A DNA stretch of 20,468 bases from Streptococcus mitis (lineage in GTDB: Bacteria > Bacillota > Bacilli > Lactobacillales > Streptococcaceae), in the NCBI GenBank assembly GCA_018364455.1, contig JAGZLW010000034.1:1-20468 (forward strand), written 5' to 3'. Below the pieces are notes generated by a model that was not told the DNA's origin, made no database searches, and saw nothing but the letters and a program-made list of their open reading frames with translations. The position numbers and the translations under genes are program-made. Positions 1 to 6,412 of this stretch are shown here, one piece after another. Within the stretch, counting starts at the first letter, position 1. Each line of letters opens with the position of its first letter.

Positions 1-26
1 ATATATATATATATATATATATATAT
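1..26. repeat. (AT)13 dinucleotide repeat
   Basis: The first 26 bases are a perfect alternating AT run ending just before CGGAGATAG. It may continue beyond the window. Such a run can form a cruciform, or can be an assembly artefact at a contig edge; the sequence alone does not decide. Confidence 0.95.
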
Positions 27-255
27 CGGAGATAGTGTGTATATTTTCGGTATAAAACTAGTAAAACAGGTAAAAAAACTTCAAAACTGTATACAACTCG
101 CTATGCTCTTTCTGTTCGTAGAGCCACTATTTCGCTATCTCTTCCTCCCTCTACTAGCTCATGATAATCAGACTTTGGAATCGCTATTTGGTTCACCGAT
201 AGCGGGGGCCCACGAAGGACTCACACCTCAGATGAACGTCATGCCCGTCGTACAA
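27..255. other. Unexplained sequence with inverted repeats, no gene seen
   Basis: No convincing gene was found on either strand. The one long open frame (plus strand, from 37) runs through the terminator and into the opposite-strand methyltransferase, so I reject it. The stretch has a perfect hairpin (CGCTAT 182-187 with ATAGCG 199-204), two more CGCTAT copies (99-104, 133-138), and possible long-range pairing of GAGATAG (29-35) with CTATCTC (135-141) and of ATAGTG (32-37) with CACTAT (125-130). Its right part (about 190-250) looks more GC-rich than its surroundings. It could be a structured RNA, a small repeat family, or a mobile-element remnant. Confidence 0.4.
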
Positions 256-288
256 AAAAATCACTCCCTGACTAGGCGAGTGATTTTT
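254..288 (-). terminator. Intrinsic terminator of the comG operon
   Basis: An 11-bp perfect stem (256-266 with 278-288) with an 11-nt loop is followed on the minus strand by a run of T (254-260 on the plus strand is A7). The upstream arm lies inside the last codons of the methyltransferase and its stop codon sits in the loop. The arms also carry A/T runs on the other side, so the hairpin could work in both directions. Confidence 0.9.
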
Positions 289-859
289 GAGCTACTGTTA
301 AAAAGAGTTCTGAGTAATTTCCTTGAAACAGGTCCTCGGCACTGTAAAGAATCTGACTGTCAATGCTCGAAAAACCAAACTGGGCTAGCTTGTTTTCCAG
401 TTCCACCAATTCAAATCCATGATGGTTAGCTTCTGTCTTGGTAAAATCAGCAATGAGGAGTTGTCCATCTTCCTTCAAATGTTGATGAAACAGTGAGAGA
501 GCCGCATTCAAATCAGGCATATGATGAAGAACACGACAAACAACAATGAGATCAAACTCTTGCTTCAAGGGATTTTTCAATAAATCTTGCTCCAAAAACT
601 GGATATTCTTGATGTCTTGCTGCTCCGCTTTCAAGCGAGCTTGCTCCAGCATTCTCTCCGAAATATCCACCAATGTTACAGACTTGGCCTGCTTGGCTAG
701 GGGCAAGGTTAACAGACCCGTCCCTCCACCAAAATCCAAAATTTCTTTGTCTGATAGAAGATCAATCTGTTTCTCGACTGCTTGACAAACCAAGTTTGCA
801 AGGAAGATATTTTTAGGTGAATCAAAAGTTTCTGCTTTGTGGTTAAAATCATGTTTCAT
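272..859 (-). CDS. Class I SAM-dependent methyltransferase, last gene of comG operon
   Basis: This 195-residue protein has a class I Rossmann methyltransferase fold signature: motif I LDFGGGTGLLTL at residues 41-52, an acidic residue ending strand beta2 (LVD, residue 65) that would bind the SAM ribose, and a motif IV-like stretch DLIVVCRVLHHM followed by a 'LKEDGQLLIADF' strand. The substrate cannot be told from the sequence; small-molecule methyltransferases look like this. It starts 32 bp after comGG with no visible promoter or terminator between, so it is probably expressed from the competence promoter. No good Shine-Dalgarno is visible before its ATG. A homologue sits at this place in pneumococci (recalled, not checked). 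A role in transformation is not established. Confidence 0.88.
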   Translation of the reverse strand: MKHDFNHKAETFDSPKNIFLANLVCQAVEKQIDLLSDKEILDFGGGTGLLTLPLAKQAKSVTLVDISERMLEQARLKAEQQDIKNIQFLEQDLLKNPLKQEFDLIVVCRVLHHMPDLNAALSLFHQHLKEDGQLLIADFTKTEANHHGFELVELENKLAQFGFSSIDSQILYSAEDLFQGNYSELFLTVAQKSLA

Positions 860-891
860 ATTTTTAGTTTAGCACAAAATAGCTTGATTAG

Positions 892-1305
892 CTAGGAATT
901 CTCTTTCTTTTCAGACTTCTCTTCTGATTTTTTCTTCTCCGCTTTTTCGCTTGAATCAGTCTTCGCTTCTTCCTTTTTCTCTGTCTTCTCTTCTTTGATT
1001 TTGACTGAAGGAAATAAGAACTCATATTGGCTCTTAGGCGTACGAACCCTCGTCACTAAGCCAGTTTTCTTGTTTTGATAGCTTACCTGACCTAGATTAA
1101 AAACCTGTTCCCCACTTTCTTGCTCGGCTTTATCCTTGGTTCGTTTAGCCATGGCAAAAGCAATCAGCTTTTCTTTATTTAAAGCATAGTCTCGATGGTG
1201 GGCGACTTGTCGGTTCAAGTAAAATTGTAACAAAAGGCTAAAAATGGCTGCCATGGTGACTGCATAGAGGAGAACACCTGCCTTAACTTTTTTCTTTTTC
1301 CACAC
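892..1305 (-). CDS. comGG: Competence pseudopilin-like protein ComGG (CglG)
   Basis: This 137-residue protein is the last pilus gene of the operon. It has a short basic start (WKKKKVKAG), one hydrophobic segment (about residues 9-27, GVLLYAVTMAAIFSLLLQF), and a soluble region. It lacks the FTLLE-type cleavage motif of the other pseudopilins, which fits ComGG as a minor pilin. The start codon is GTG (1305-1303), within the 3' end of comGF and overlapping it by 23 bases. The last 35 or so residues are almost only Lys, Glu, Ser and Asp, a charged low-complexity tail. Identity rests on gene order and membrane topology more than on a motif. Confidence 0.85.
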   Translation of the reverse strand: MWKKKKVKAGVLLYAVTMAAIFSLLLQFYLNRQVAHHRDYALNKEKLIAFAMAKRTKDKAEQESGEQVFNLGQVSYQNKKTGLVTRVRTPKSQYEFLFPSVKIKEEKTEKKEEAKTDSSEKAEKKKSEEKSEKKENS

Positions 1306-1744
1306 GATAGATGAACTCCCTTTCTAAGCCTTTTTGGAACTGAAAATGAAAGCGAACCAGTTGATTGTCCTCTGTAATCTGCGCAGATTCGAGGCCATAA
1401 ACCATCGGTTGATAACCCCGTCCACTGGCATCGGTTTTCCGAAAATCGTCTGACTTGGACTTACCGATGGCGATGTCCTTGCCATCTTGCTTCATGTATA
1501 GGCGATTGCCCTCCACTTTTTCAAACTGCGAACGGTCTAATTCTGCCTCCAACTGGTCCACAAACAAGAGCCACTCCTTTTGCTCGCTTTGCTGCTGGTA
1601 GCGAACTTCTGAAATGAGGAGCTGACTCATGGCTTGAAAGAGGAGTAAGCTTCCACTGATGACAATGAGAGCAATAAGGGATTCTAACAAGGTAAAAGCC
1701 TTGACCTTATGGCTCTTTGATAGCCAACAACTGTTCTGAACCAT
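1283..1744 (-). CDS. comGF: Competence minor pseudopilin ComGF (CglF)
   Basis: This 153-residue protein carries a type IV prepilin signature, HKVKA/FTLLESLIALIV, with the glutamate at +5 after the predicted cut by the prepilin peptidase ComC (PilD-like, not in this window). A ~20-residue hydrophobic helix follows and then a soluble ComGF domain. An in-frame ATG lies 24 bases upstream, but I chose 1744 because a strong Shine-Dalgarno (GGAGG, six bases before the ATG) fits that start. It overlaps comGE by 38 bases, as expected for translational coupling in this operon. It is inferred to be a minor pilin that helps start assembly of the transformation pilus. Confidence 0.92.
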   Translation of the reverse strand: MVQNSCWLSKSHKVKAFTLLESLIALIVISGSLLLFQAMSQLLISEVRYQQQSEQKEWLLFVDQLEAELDRSQFEKVEGNRLYMKQDGKDIAIGKSKSDDFRKTDASGRGYQPMVYGLESAQITEDNQLVRFHFQFQKGLEREFIYRVEKEKS

Positions 1745-2009
1745 GGTAGACCTCCAATCCTTTTTCACTAGAAAACACCTGAATCTCCACTCCGTTTATC
1801 TTTACCTGATTTTGACCTGTCTGCAAGGCCATCTTAGCTCCCCTCAAGACTTCTTCCTTTTGCAAGATTTTTGCTTCTTCTTGCCTATTCTTTTGAATTT
1901 GTCCCAAAAGGAGAGTTGCAATACTGGCAAAGATAGCTAGAGCAACCACTGCTTCCAGTAAAATCACTGCCCTAATTTTTTGTTTCCTTAATGCGTTTAA
2001 TTTTTCCAT
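1707..2009 (-). CDS. comGE: Competence minor pseudopilin ComGE (CglE)
   Basis: This 100-residue protein has a basic leader (MEKLNALRKQKIRA) and a prepilin-like hydrophobic segment VILLEAVVALAIFASIATLLL with the conserved glutamate. The rest is a short soluble domain. It overlaps comGD upstream by 38 bases and comGF downstream. Residues around the predicted cut are A/V rather than the A/F of ComGC, ComGD and ComGF. By family knowledge it is a minor pilin of the DNA-uptake pilus, acting at the membrane. The call rests on the prepilin motif and its fixed position in the operon. Confidence 0.92.
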   Translation of the reverse strand: MEKLNALRKQKIRAVILLEAVVALAIFASIATLLLGQIQKNRQEEAKILQKEEVLRGAKMALQTGQNQVKINGVEIQVFSSEKGLEVYHGSEQLLAIKEP

Positions 2010-2406
2010 TTCCTAGATATAACTGATAGCGAATCATTCCTTTACTGGTCTGAAATTCAACCTTAGCCAGGGATGAATTGCCCCCAGTTCGGTCAAATGT
2101 GATACTTTGTCCCGATGGTGCCTGAATCCCTTTAGGAACTGTCAGCTTTTGACTGCCATTGCTAATGGTCTGTCCGTCTATGCTCAAACTTGTCTTTTGC
2201 TGACTAGCTACACTGCGTTTTTGAGTTTCCCGATAGAGTTCTTCAAACTCCATAAAGAAAATCTGCTCCTCTACCGCCGCAAAAGTGGACTGGACAGAGC
2301 CGGATAAGCCCAAGGCAAGTATACTCACAAGACTCAAAACCAAGAGACTTTCAAGCATGGTAAATGCCTTAATCTGCAACGGTTTGACTGGTATTTTGTT
2401 TAGCAT
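1972..2406 (-). CDS. comGD: Competence minor pseudopilin ComGD (CglD)
   Basis: The protein has the class III prepilin signature QIKA/FTMLESLLVLSLVSIL and a soluble GspH-like domain rich in beta-strand segments. I set the start at the ATG at 2406 (144 residues, MLNKIPVKPLQIKAF). An in-frame ATG 45 bases upstream and a TTG nearer the prepilin motif are alternatives, and no start has a strong Shine-Dalgarno, so the start is uncertain. The gene overlaps the 3' end of comGC by 38 bases, which suggests translational coupling. It is expected to be inserted in the membrane, cut by the prepilin peptidase, and built into the competence pilus tip. Confidence 0.9.
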   Translation of the reverse strand: MLNKIPVKPLQIKAFTMLESLLVLSLVSILALGLSGSVQSTFAAVEEQIFFMEFEELYRETQKRSVASQQKTSLSIDGQTISNGSQKLTVPKGIQAPSGQSITFDRTGGNSSLAKVEFQTSKGMIRYQLYLGNGKIKRIKETKN

Positions 2407-2692
2407 GGTATTCTTTATAGGCTTTAGCCTGTTCTTCTGTGATTCGCCCATCTGCTTGTAACTTGCTTAGACTAGCCTCTTCATTTTTATCCAAGCTATA
2501 AAGCTCTGCCTGACTTTCCACCACCTTAACAACAGCAGCTTTTCCCTTGTCGTTGACTGCTTCTTTTTGCTTGGTCAAATTAGGTACAAAGAGCAAGAGA
2601 AGCACGCTGATGATGAGCAAGACCACCAACATTTCCACAAGTGTGAAAGCTTTAACCTTAGCTTTTTTCAAGAATGTCATCATTTTTTTCAT
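2369..2692 (-). CDS. comGC: Major competence pseudopilin ComGC (CglC)
   Basis: This 107-residue protein is the major subunit of the transformation pilus that captures external DNA. A basic leader (MKKMMTFLKKAKVKA) is followed by the cut site and FTLVEMLVVLLIISVLLLLFVPNL, the textbook class III prepilin motif with Glu at +5. A helical soluble domain follows. Translation starts one base after the comGB stop, with GGAGG about 11 bases upstream and ATGs also at codons 4 and 5. The C-terminal stretch NTSQTVAD differs from the pneumococcal version I recall, which suggests a non-pneumococcal mitis-group strain (recall, not checked). Confidence 0.95.
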   Translation of the reverse strand: MKKMMTFLKKAKVKAFTLVEMLVVLLIISVLLLLFVPNLTKQKEAVNDKGKAAVVKVVESQAELYSLDKNEEASLSKLQADGRITEEQAKAYKEYHAKQNTSQTVAD

Positions 2693-2693
2693 T

Positions 2694-3710
2694 TTAAAAA
2701 TTTACCTCCATATTTTGATACATGGGCATGAGCATTGCCGCATAAAGTAAAACGATAATCAGAGCCACAAGGATAAAGACCAGTGGTTGCACCAGATTCA
2801 TGGTGCGATTGACTCGGGTAAAAAAGGCTTCCCAAGTTTTTTCAGCATAGATTTCCAACTCACTACCCAGCTTGGACTTGACTTCCCCATACTCGATAAT
2901 GAGACTCAACTCTTTCTTAAAGAAAGGACAGGTCGCTATCGTCTGAGAAAATTCGCAGCCATTTTGTAGGGATTGAGCTAGGTCTTGACCGATTTCTTTA
3001 AAGAGTTGGGAACCTTGTTCCTGCATGATCTGAAAAATCTGCGTCAGCTCCATTCCCTGCGAAATCATATTCCCCCACTCACGCGCATAATAAGCTGTCA
3101 GATAAGTTTGAACGAAGATACCAAAGAAGGGAATTCTGGCCAAGATAGAAAAGACACGCATCTTTGAACTTCTTTTATAAAAAATTAGTGCTAAAAGGGC
3201 AAGCAGAGAAACAAACCCTACCATGCCTAGAAAGATTTGTGGGAGATTGCCGATAATTTGGGTGGCAATATTGCTACTATCCAGTTGTGGTAGTAGGTAG
3301 TTACGTAGCCCCAGCATGATTAAGAGAAGAAATCCCAGCAAAATCAAGGGATAGGTCGCTACTTCAATTAGTTTTTTCTTGACCTTGGCCAGATTGTCTA
3401 GATACTCTTCTATCTTTCCCAAACTCAGGTGGAGATTCCCATGGACTTCCGCTAGGGATAACTGAGTGACAATGGCACTTGAAAAACCCAAACTTTCCAT
3501 CATTTCTGAGAATGATTTCCCCTGAGACAAGCCCGTGCGCATCTTGGTCACACACTGCTTGTCCAACAAGGCACTCCTATCTAAAAAGGAGATGGTCTCC
3601 ACCAGATGAAAACCGCTGGAAAAGAGATTGTTAAACAAGGTGATGATATTTTTTTGCTTAGCTGTAGCTAATTTTTTCCGTTTCAGCCTGAAGACTTGTG
3701 ATATGTCCAT
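2694..3710 (-). CDS. comGB: Competence pilus membrane platform ComGB (CglB)
   Basis: This 338-residue protein belongs to the GspF/PilC family, the inner-membrane platform on which the pilus is built. It has two repeated cytoplasmic F-domains (about residues 15-115 and 195-300) and three membrane segments at about 118-138, 158-178 and 308-328, matching the family layout. I chose the ATG at 3710 (MDISQVF) over an in-frame ATG 93 bases upstream because it gives the expected family length and puts the F-domain near the N-terminus. It overlaps comGA by 53 bases. No strong Shine-Dalgarno is visible, so translation probably depends on comGA translation. Confidence 0.93.
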   Translation of the reverse strand: MDISQVFRLKRKKLATAKQKNIITLFNNLFSSGFHLVETISFLDRSALLDKQCVTKMRTGLSQGKSFSEMMESLGFSSAIVTQLSLAEVHGNLHLSLGKIEEYLDNLAKVKKKLIEVATYPLILLGFLLLIMLGLRNYLLPQLDSSNIATQIIGNLPQIFLGMVGFVSLLALLALIFYKRSSKMRVFSILARIPFFGIFVQTYLTAYYAREWGNMISQGMELTQIFQIMQEQGSQLFKEIGQDLAQSLQNGCEFSQTIATCPFFKKELSLIIEYGEVKSKLGSELEIYAEKTWEAFFTRVNRTMNLVQPLVFILVALIIVLLYAAMLMPMYQNMEVNF

Positions 3711-4599
3711 CTTCAAGAAGCTGGTCAATCTGTTCATTCCAGCTAGTTGGCTGGTGTTCTTGATAGTCTTTGTTGGCAAAGTCAACGATTCCTCCTCCCC
3801 CAATTAATCTCTGGTAGCAGACTCCCTGCAGAACGACTGCCAATTCCTCCTCACTCACACCCAACTCCAACAGGCGCTCATAAACACCTCGAATACTCTT
3901 GGCATGAATGGTTGAAAAGACTGTCGCCCCTGTCAAACTGGCTCTGACCACTGCACGCGCCGTCTCGCTGTCTCGAATTTCTCCGATAATCAAGAGATCA
4001 GGACGATGACGTAAGGAAAGCTTGATGAGATTTTCATAGGTTAGCCCGATTGCTTCGTTCAACTGCAACTGAAGCATGTCGTCCTGCTTGATTTCAACAG
4101 GATCTTCGATGGACATAACTTGCTGTCCTTTAAAGAGAGATTTAGCCAATTCATGCATTAGGGTCGTCTTGCCACTGCCGACTGGACCAGCAAAAAGATA
4201 GAGTCCCCGTTGCCTGTACTGCTTACCCAGTTCTCCAATATCCTGAAACCAAAAATGTAAGTCTTGCTCCTCATCGTGCAACAAGCGAATGACTAAACTC
4301 TCATGTCCTCGATAATCGCCTACAGTAGATAGACGTAGAGATGCCATCTTCTGGTCATAGGCATAATCACAGGAACCAAGTTGACTACGTCGCTTTTCTC
4401 CTACATTCATACCCGCCACAAACTTAAAGTGACTGATGACTGCCGCAAATTTTTCAAAATCATAACAACCGATTTTACAGCGCTCGTCTCCTACCCTCAT
4501 ATGAAGCTCATAGGCGTCTAACTTGGGGACAAAATAAATGTCTTGCGCCCCTTTTTTCCGAGCCGAACGAATGATTTCTTGTGCAATTTCTTGAACCAT
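3658..4599 (-). CDS. comGA: Competence pilus assembly ATPase ComGA (CglA)
   Basis: This 313-residue protein is a GspE/PilB-type secretion ATPase that powers assembly of the transformation pilus. Seen in order: Walker A GPVGSGKTT (138-146), Asp box SIEDPVE (163-169), Walker B LLIIGEIRD (202-210) with the catalytic Glu, and His box TIHA (230-233). The zinc-binding CxxC of larger GspE proteins is absent, as in other ComGA. An upstream in-frame ATG (4659) is rejected: it lies upstream of the combox, so it would not be in the mRNA, while the ATG at 4599 has AGGAGG five bases ahead. It is the first gene of a seven-gene comG set with overlapping reading frames. Confidence 0.96.
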   Translation of the reverse strand: MVQEIAQEIIRSARKKGAQDIYFVPKLDAYELHMRVGDERCKIGCYDFEKFAAVISHFKFVAGMNVGEKRRSQLGSCDYAYDQKMASLRLSTVGDYRGHESLVIRLLHDEEQDLHFWFQDIGELGKQYRQRGLYLFAGPVGSGKTTLMHELAKSLFKGQQVMSIEDPVEIKQDDMLQLQLNEAIGLTYENLIKLSLRHRPDLLIIGEIRDSETARAVVRASLTGATVFSTIHAKSIRGVYERLLELGVSEEELAVVLQGVCYQRLIGGGGIVDFANKDYQEHQPTSWNEQIDQLLEDGHITSLQAETEKISYS

Positions 4600-4600
4600 A

Positions 4601-4610
4601 CTTACCTCCT
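4601..4610 (-). promoter_or_regulatory. Ribosome binding site fixing the comGA start
   Basis: On the minus strand this reads AGGAGGTAAG directly before the ATG at 4599. It lies about 10 bases downstream of the combox, so the mRNA leader must be very short. It supports the shorter ComGA start. Confidence 0.85.
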
Positions 4611-4619
4611 CACCTATAC

Positions 4620-4627
4620 TATTCGCA
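4620..4627 (-). promoter_or_regulatory. Combox (ComX/SigX promoter) of the comG operon
   Basis: On the minus strand the site is TGCGAATA, one base from the consensus TACGAATA that replaces the -10 box in promoters read by the alternative sigma factor ComX. A T-rich stretch lies just upstream (plus strand 4636-4649), as is typical of these promoters. It sits 21 bases before the comGA ATG. It predicts that the operon is silent except during competence. Confidence 0.88.
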
Positions 4628-4642
4628 AAGATTTGGAAAAAT

Positions 4643-4673
4643 AAAAAAAGCAACTCCAAAAAAGTTACTTTTT
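4643..4673 (-). terminator. Intrinsic terminator of the DUF1033 gene
   Basis: An 11-bp stem (4645-4655 with 4663-4673, one G-T wobble on the transcribed strand) with a 7-nt loop starts 3 bases after the DUF1033 stop codon and ends in a T run. The T run is also the T-rich stretch upstream of the comG combox. Confidence 0.88.
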
Positions 4674-4675
4674 CT

Positions 4676-5047
4676 CTATTTTAATTTCATACGGCAAGAA
4701 CGGTGTCTTTCCTTACCTGTTTGTTTTTCATAGCCTGGGCGTAGTTTTTCATCTGGAATAACCTGCTCATCCTGTAAAAGAGCCAAAGAATGGTATTGTT
4801 GTAAATACTCATCACATTCATCACACCAGCGTTGGTCTTCTGGATCCCAAAAAATGGTCATCAAATCACTTCTACTTTTATAAAGAGGAGATTCTTGTTC
4901 CAATCTAAACCAGCAAGTTTTATAGTATTTGAGAGCATCATAATACTGATCAAATTTCTTACTCGCTACAATATCTTCTTCCCAACCTTCTAAGAACCAC
5001 CACGGTTCAAAATCTCCGTACATTTCTATAACACGATACATATTCAT
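4676..5047 (-). CDS. DUF1033 family protein
   Basis: This small soluble protein of 123 residues (121 if translation starts at the second Met) is rich in aromatic and acidic residues, starting MYRVIEMYGDFEPWWFLEGWEEDI. I recognise it as the DUF1033 family found in lactic acid bacteria; its function is unknown. A pair of cysteines (CDEC, in WCDECDEYLQQ) is visible. AAGGA lies 4 bases before the first in-frame ATG and 10 before the second, so either start is possible. It has its own promoter and terminator, so it is a single-gene unit upstream of comGA; nearness to comGA does not show a competence role. Confidence 0.85.
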   Translation of the reverse strand: MNMYRVIEMYGDFEPWWFLEGWEEDIVASKKFDQYYDALKYYKTCWFRLEQESPLYKSRSDLMTIFWDPEDQRWCDECDEYLQQYHSLALLQDEQVIPDEKLRPGYEKQTGKERHRSCRMKLK

Positions 5048-5066
5048 TCATTCCTTTGTACCGTAT

Positions 5067-5072
5067 ATTATA
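5067..5072 (-). promoter_or_regulatory. -10 box of the DUF1033 gene
   Basis: A perfect TATAAT on the minus strand lies 20 bases upstream of the start codon. The -35 region is weak (TTTCCT at 17-bp spacing). Confidence 0.6.
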
Positions 5073-5123
5073 ACCAATTCCGCCAAACAAGGAAAGAAAT
5101 ATGCTCATTTCTTAATTTCTTGA

Positions 5124-5157
5124 TAAAAAATCCAGCCATCTGATGGATGACTGAATT
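5124..5157 (-). terminator. Intrinsic terminator of adh
   Basis: A 12-bp stem (5129-5140 with 5146-5157, two wobble pairs) with a 5-nt loop, followed on the minus strand by TTTTTT, lies 35 bases after the adh stop codon. Confidence 0.9.
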
Positions 5158-5191
5158 TCTATTTGCTTATGTTCCAAAATCTTGTCACTAC

Positions 5192-6250
5192 CTAGGCTTC
5201 TGAAATATCGTTTTCGATAATGACCTTAATGGCATGGTGGTCTGCTGCCTGACTGAAGACTTCATAAGCTTTTTCAATTTCACTTAGTTTGAAATAGTGA
5301 GTTACCAATTTTTCTGGTTCAATCTTATGACTTTCAAGTGCTTTCAACAATTGTGGAGTGGTATTTGTAGATACCAAACCAGTTGTTACATTGATGTTGC
5401 GAATCCAAAGTTTGTCCAAATCGAATTCAACTGGTTTACCATGTACACCACAGTTGGCAACTGTTCCGTCTACACCGATAATCTTTTGACAGAAATCAAA
5501 TGTTGCAGGAATACCAACAGCTTCGATAGCGACATCCACACCACGTCCATCTGTCAAATCATAAATTTCTTTAATAGCTTTTTCAGGGTCTGAAGAATTA
5601 ATCTTATGAGTCGCACCAAATGATACAGCAGTTTCCAAGCGGTTATCGTCTAAGTCCACCATAATCAATTTAGCTGGTGAATAGAATTGGGCTGTCAAAA
5701 GAGCAGCCAATCCAACAGGTCCTGAACCAATAATGGCTACGCTGCAACCAGGTTCTACTTTCCCTTTTAAGACACCAATTTCATATCCAGTAGGCAGAAT
5801 GTCTGATAGCATAACCAAGGCTTCATCTGACAAGTCTTCTGGAGTATGGTAAAGAGTGTTATCTGCATGAGGGACACGCAGATATTCAGCCTGCATACCA
5901 TCAATCAGGTGACCGAAAATCCAGCCCCCTTCGTCTTCACAGTGAGCATAAATTCCTTTTTTACAGTAGTAGCATTTACCACAGGCACAGACACAAGAAA
6001 TCAAGACCTTGTCGCCTTTTTTGAAATTCGAAACTCCTTCCCCAACTTCTTCAACAATCCCAATCCCTTCGTGACCAAGAATGGTACCACTTTGGCAAGC
6101 GGGAACATCCCCTTTGATAATATGGAGGTCTGTTCCACAAATAGTAGTTTTTACGATACGCACAATAGCGTCTGTTGGCTTGCGAATAACTGGTTTGTCT
6201 ACATCAACAAAAGAAGCAAGTCCTGGTTTAACATAAGTATAGGCTTTCAT
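5192..6250 (-). CDS. Zinc-dependent alcohol dehydrogenase (MDR family)
   Basis: This 352-residue medium-chain dehydrogenase/reductase has the catalytic zinc ligands Cys38 (CGTDLH) and His60-Glu61 (GHE), with Asp150 as the likely fourth position. The structural zinc lobe has Cys90, Cys93, Cys96 and Cys104, plus two extra cysteines at 86 and 88. The Rossmann motif GSGPVG is at 175-180, and Asp199 at the end of beta2 points to NAD(H) rather than NADP(H). The substrate could be ethanol or another primary or secondary alcohol or polyol; the sequence does not decide. A strong Shine-Dalgarno (GGAGG) precedes the ATG. It is transcribed alone, with a possible carbon-catabolite operator over its -10 box. 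Confidence 0.93.
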   Translation of the reverse strand: MKAYTYVKPGLASFVDVDKPVIRKPTDAIVRIVKTTICGTDLHIIKGDVPACQSGTILGHEGIGIVEEVGEGVSNFKKGDKVLISCVCACGKCYYCKKGIYAHCEDEGGWIFGHLIDGMQAEYLRVPHADNTLYHTPEDLSDEALVMLSDILPTGYEIGVLKGKVEPGCSVAIIGSGPVGLAALLTAQFYSPAKLIMVDLDDNRLETAVSFGATHKINSSDPEKAIKEIYDLTDGRGVDVAIEAVGIPATFDFCQKIIGVDGTVANCGVHGKPVEFDLDKLWIRNINVTTGLVSTNTTPQLLKALESHKIEPEKLVTHYFKLSEIEKAYEVFSQAADHHAIKVIIENDISEA

Positions 6251-6282
6251 AAAGTACTCCTCCGTTTTTTTATTTGTACTAT

Positions 6283-6299
6283 TTACAATGTAATTGTAA
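6283..6299. promoter_or_regulatory. Palindrome over the adh -10 region
   Basis: TTACAAT-GTA-ATTGTAA is a perfect 7-bp inverted repeat with a 3-bp centre that covers the adh -10 box and the transcription start. It is a good operator candidate; the regulator is unknown. Confidence 0.6.
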
Positions 6300-6321
6300 G
6301 CCTTTTCATTCGTTTCTTCAA
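6293..6321 (-). promoter_or_regulatory. adh promoter
   Basis: The -35 TTGAAG (6316-6321) and -10 TACAAT (6293-6298) are separated by exactly 17 bp. Confidence 0.75.
6295..6308 (-). promoter_or_regulatory. Possible cre (CcpA) site of adh
   Basis: TGAAAAGGCTTACA on the minus strand matches the cre consensus TGWAANCGNTNWCA at every fixed position but one (G for the central C). It overlaps the -10 box, a place where CcpA would repress. Confidence 0.5.
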
Positions 6322-6371
6322 GTTTTTTTGTGATTTTTTTAACTTTTTTATTTACCGGTAAAGCAATATAG

Positions 6372-6407
6372 ATAAAAAAGCAGAAGCTAGTCTCTAACTC
6401 CTGCTTT
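6372..6407 (-). terminator. Intrinsic terminator of nagA
   Basis: A 10-bp stem (6377-6386 with 6398-6407, one wobble) with an 11-nt loop and a T run lies 5 bases after the nagA stop codon. Confidence 0.88.
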
Positions 6408-6412
6408 CTCTC

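Noticed and set aside
37..429. Open frame of 130 codons on the plus strand
   Set aside because: It has no Shine-Dalgarno, crosses the comG terminator and overlaps the methyltransferase on the opposite strand. Its sequence shows no family features.
4600..4659. Upstream extension of comGA
   Set aside because: It would start before the combox promoter, so it is not in the mRNA; the ATG at 4599 has a strong Shine-Dalgarno.
5846..6361. Open frame of 171 codons on the plus strand
   Set aside because: It is antisense to adh and runs through its promoter; composition is that of a reverse-strand shadow.
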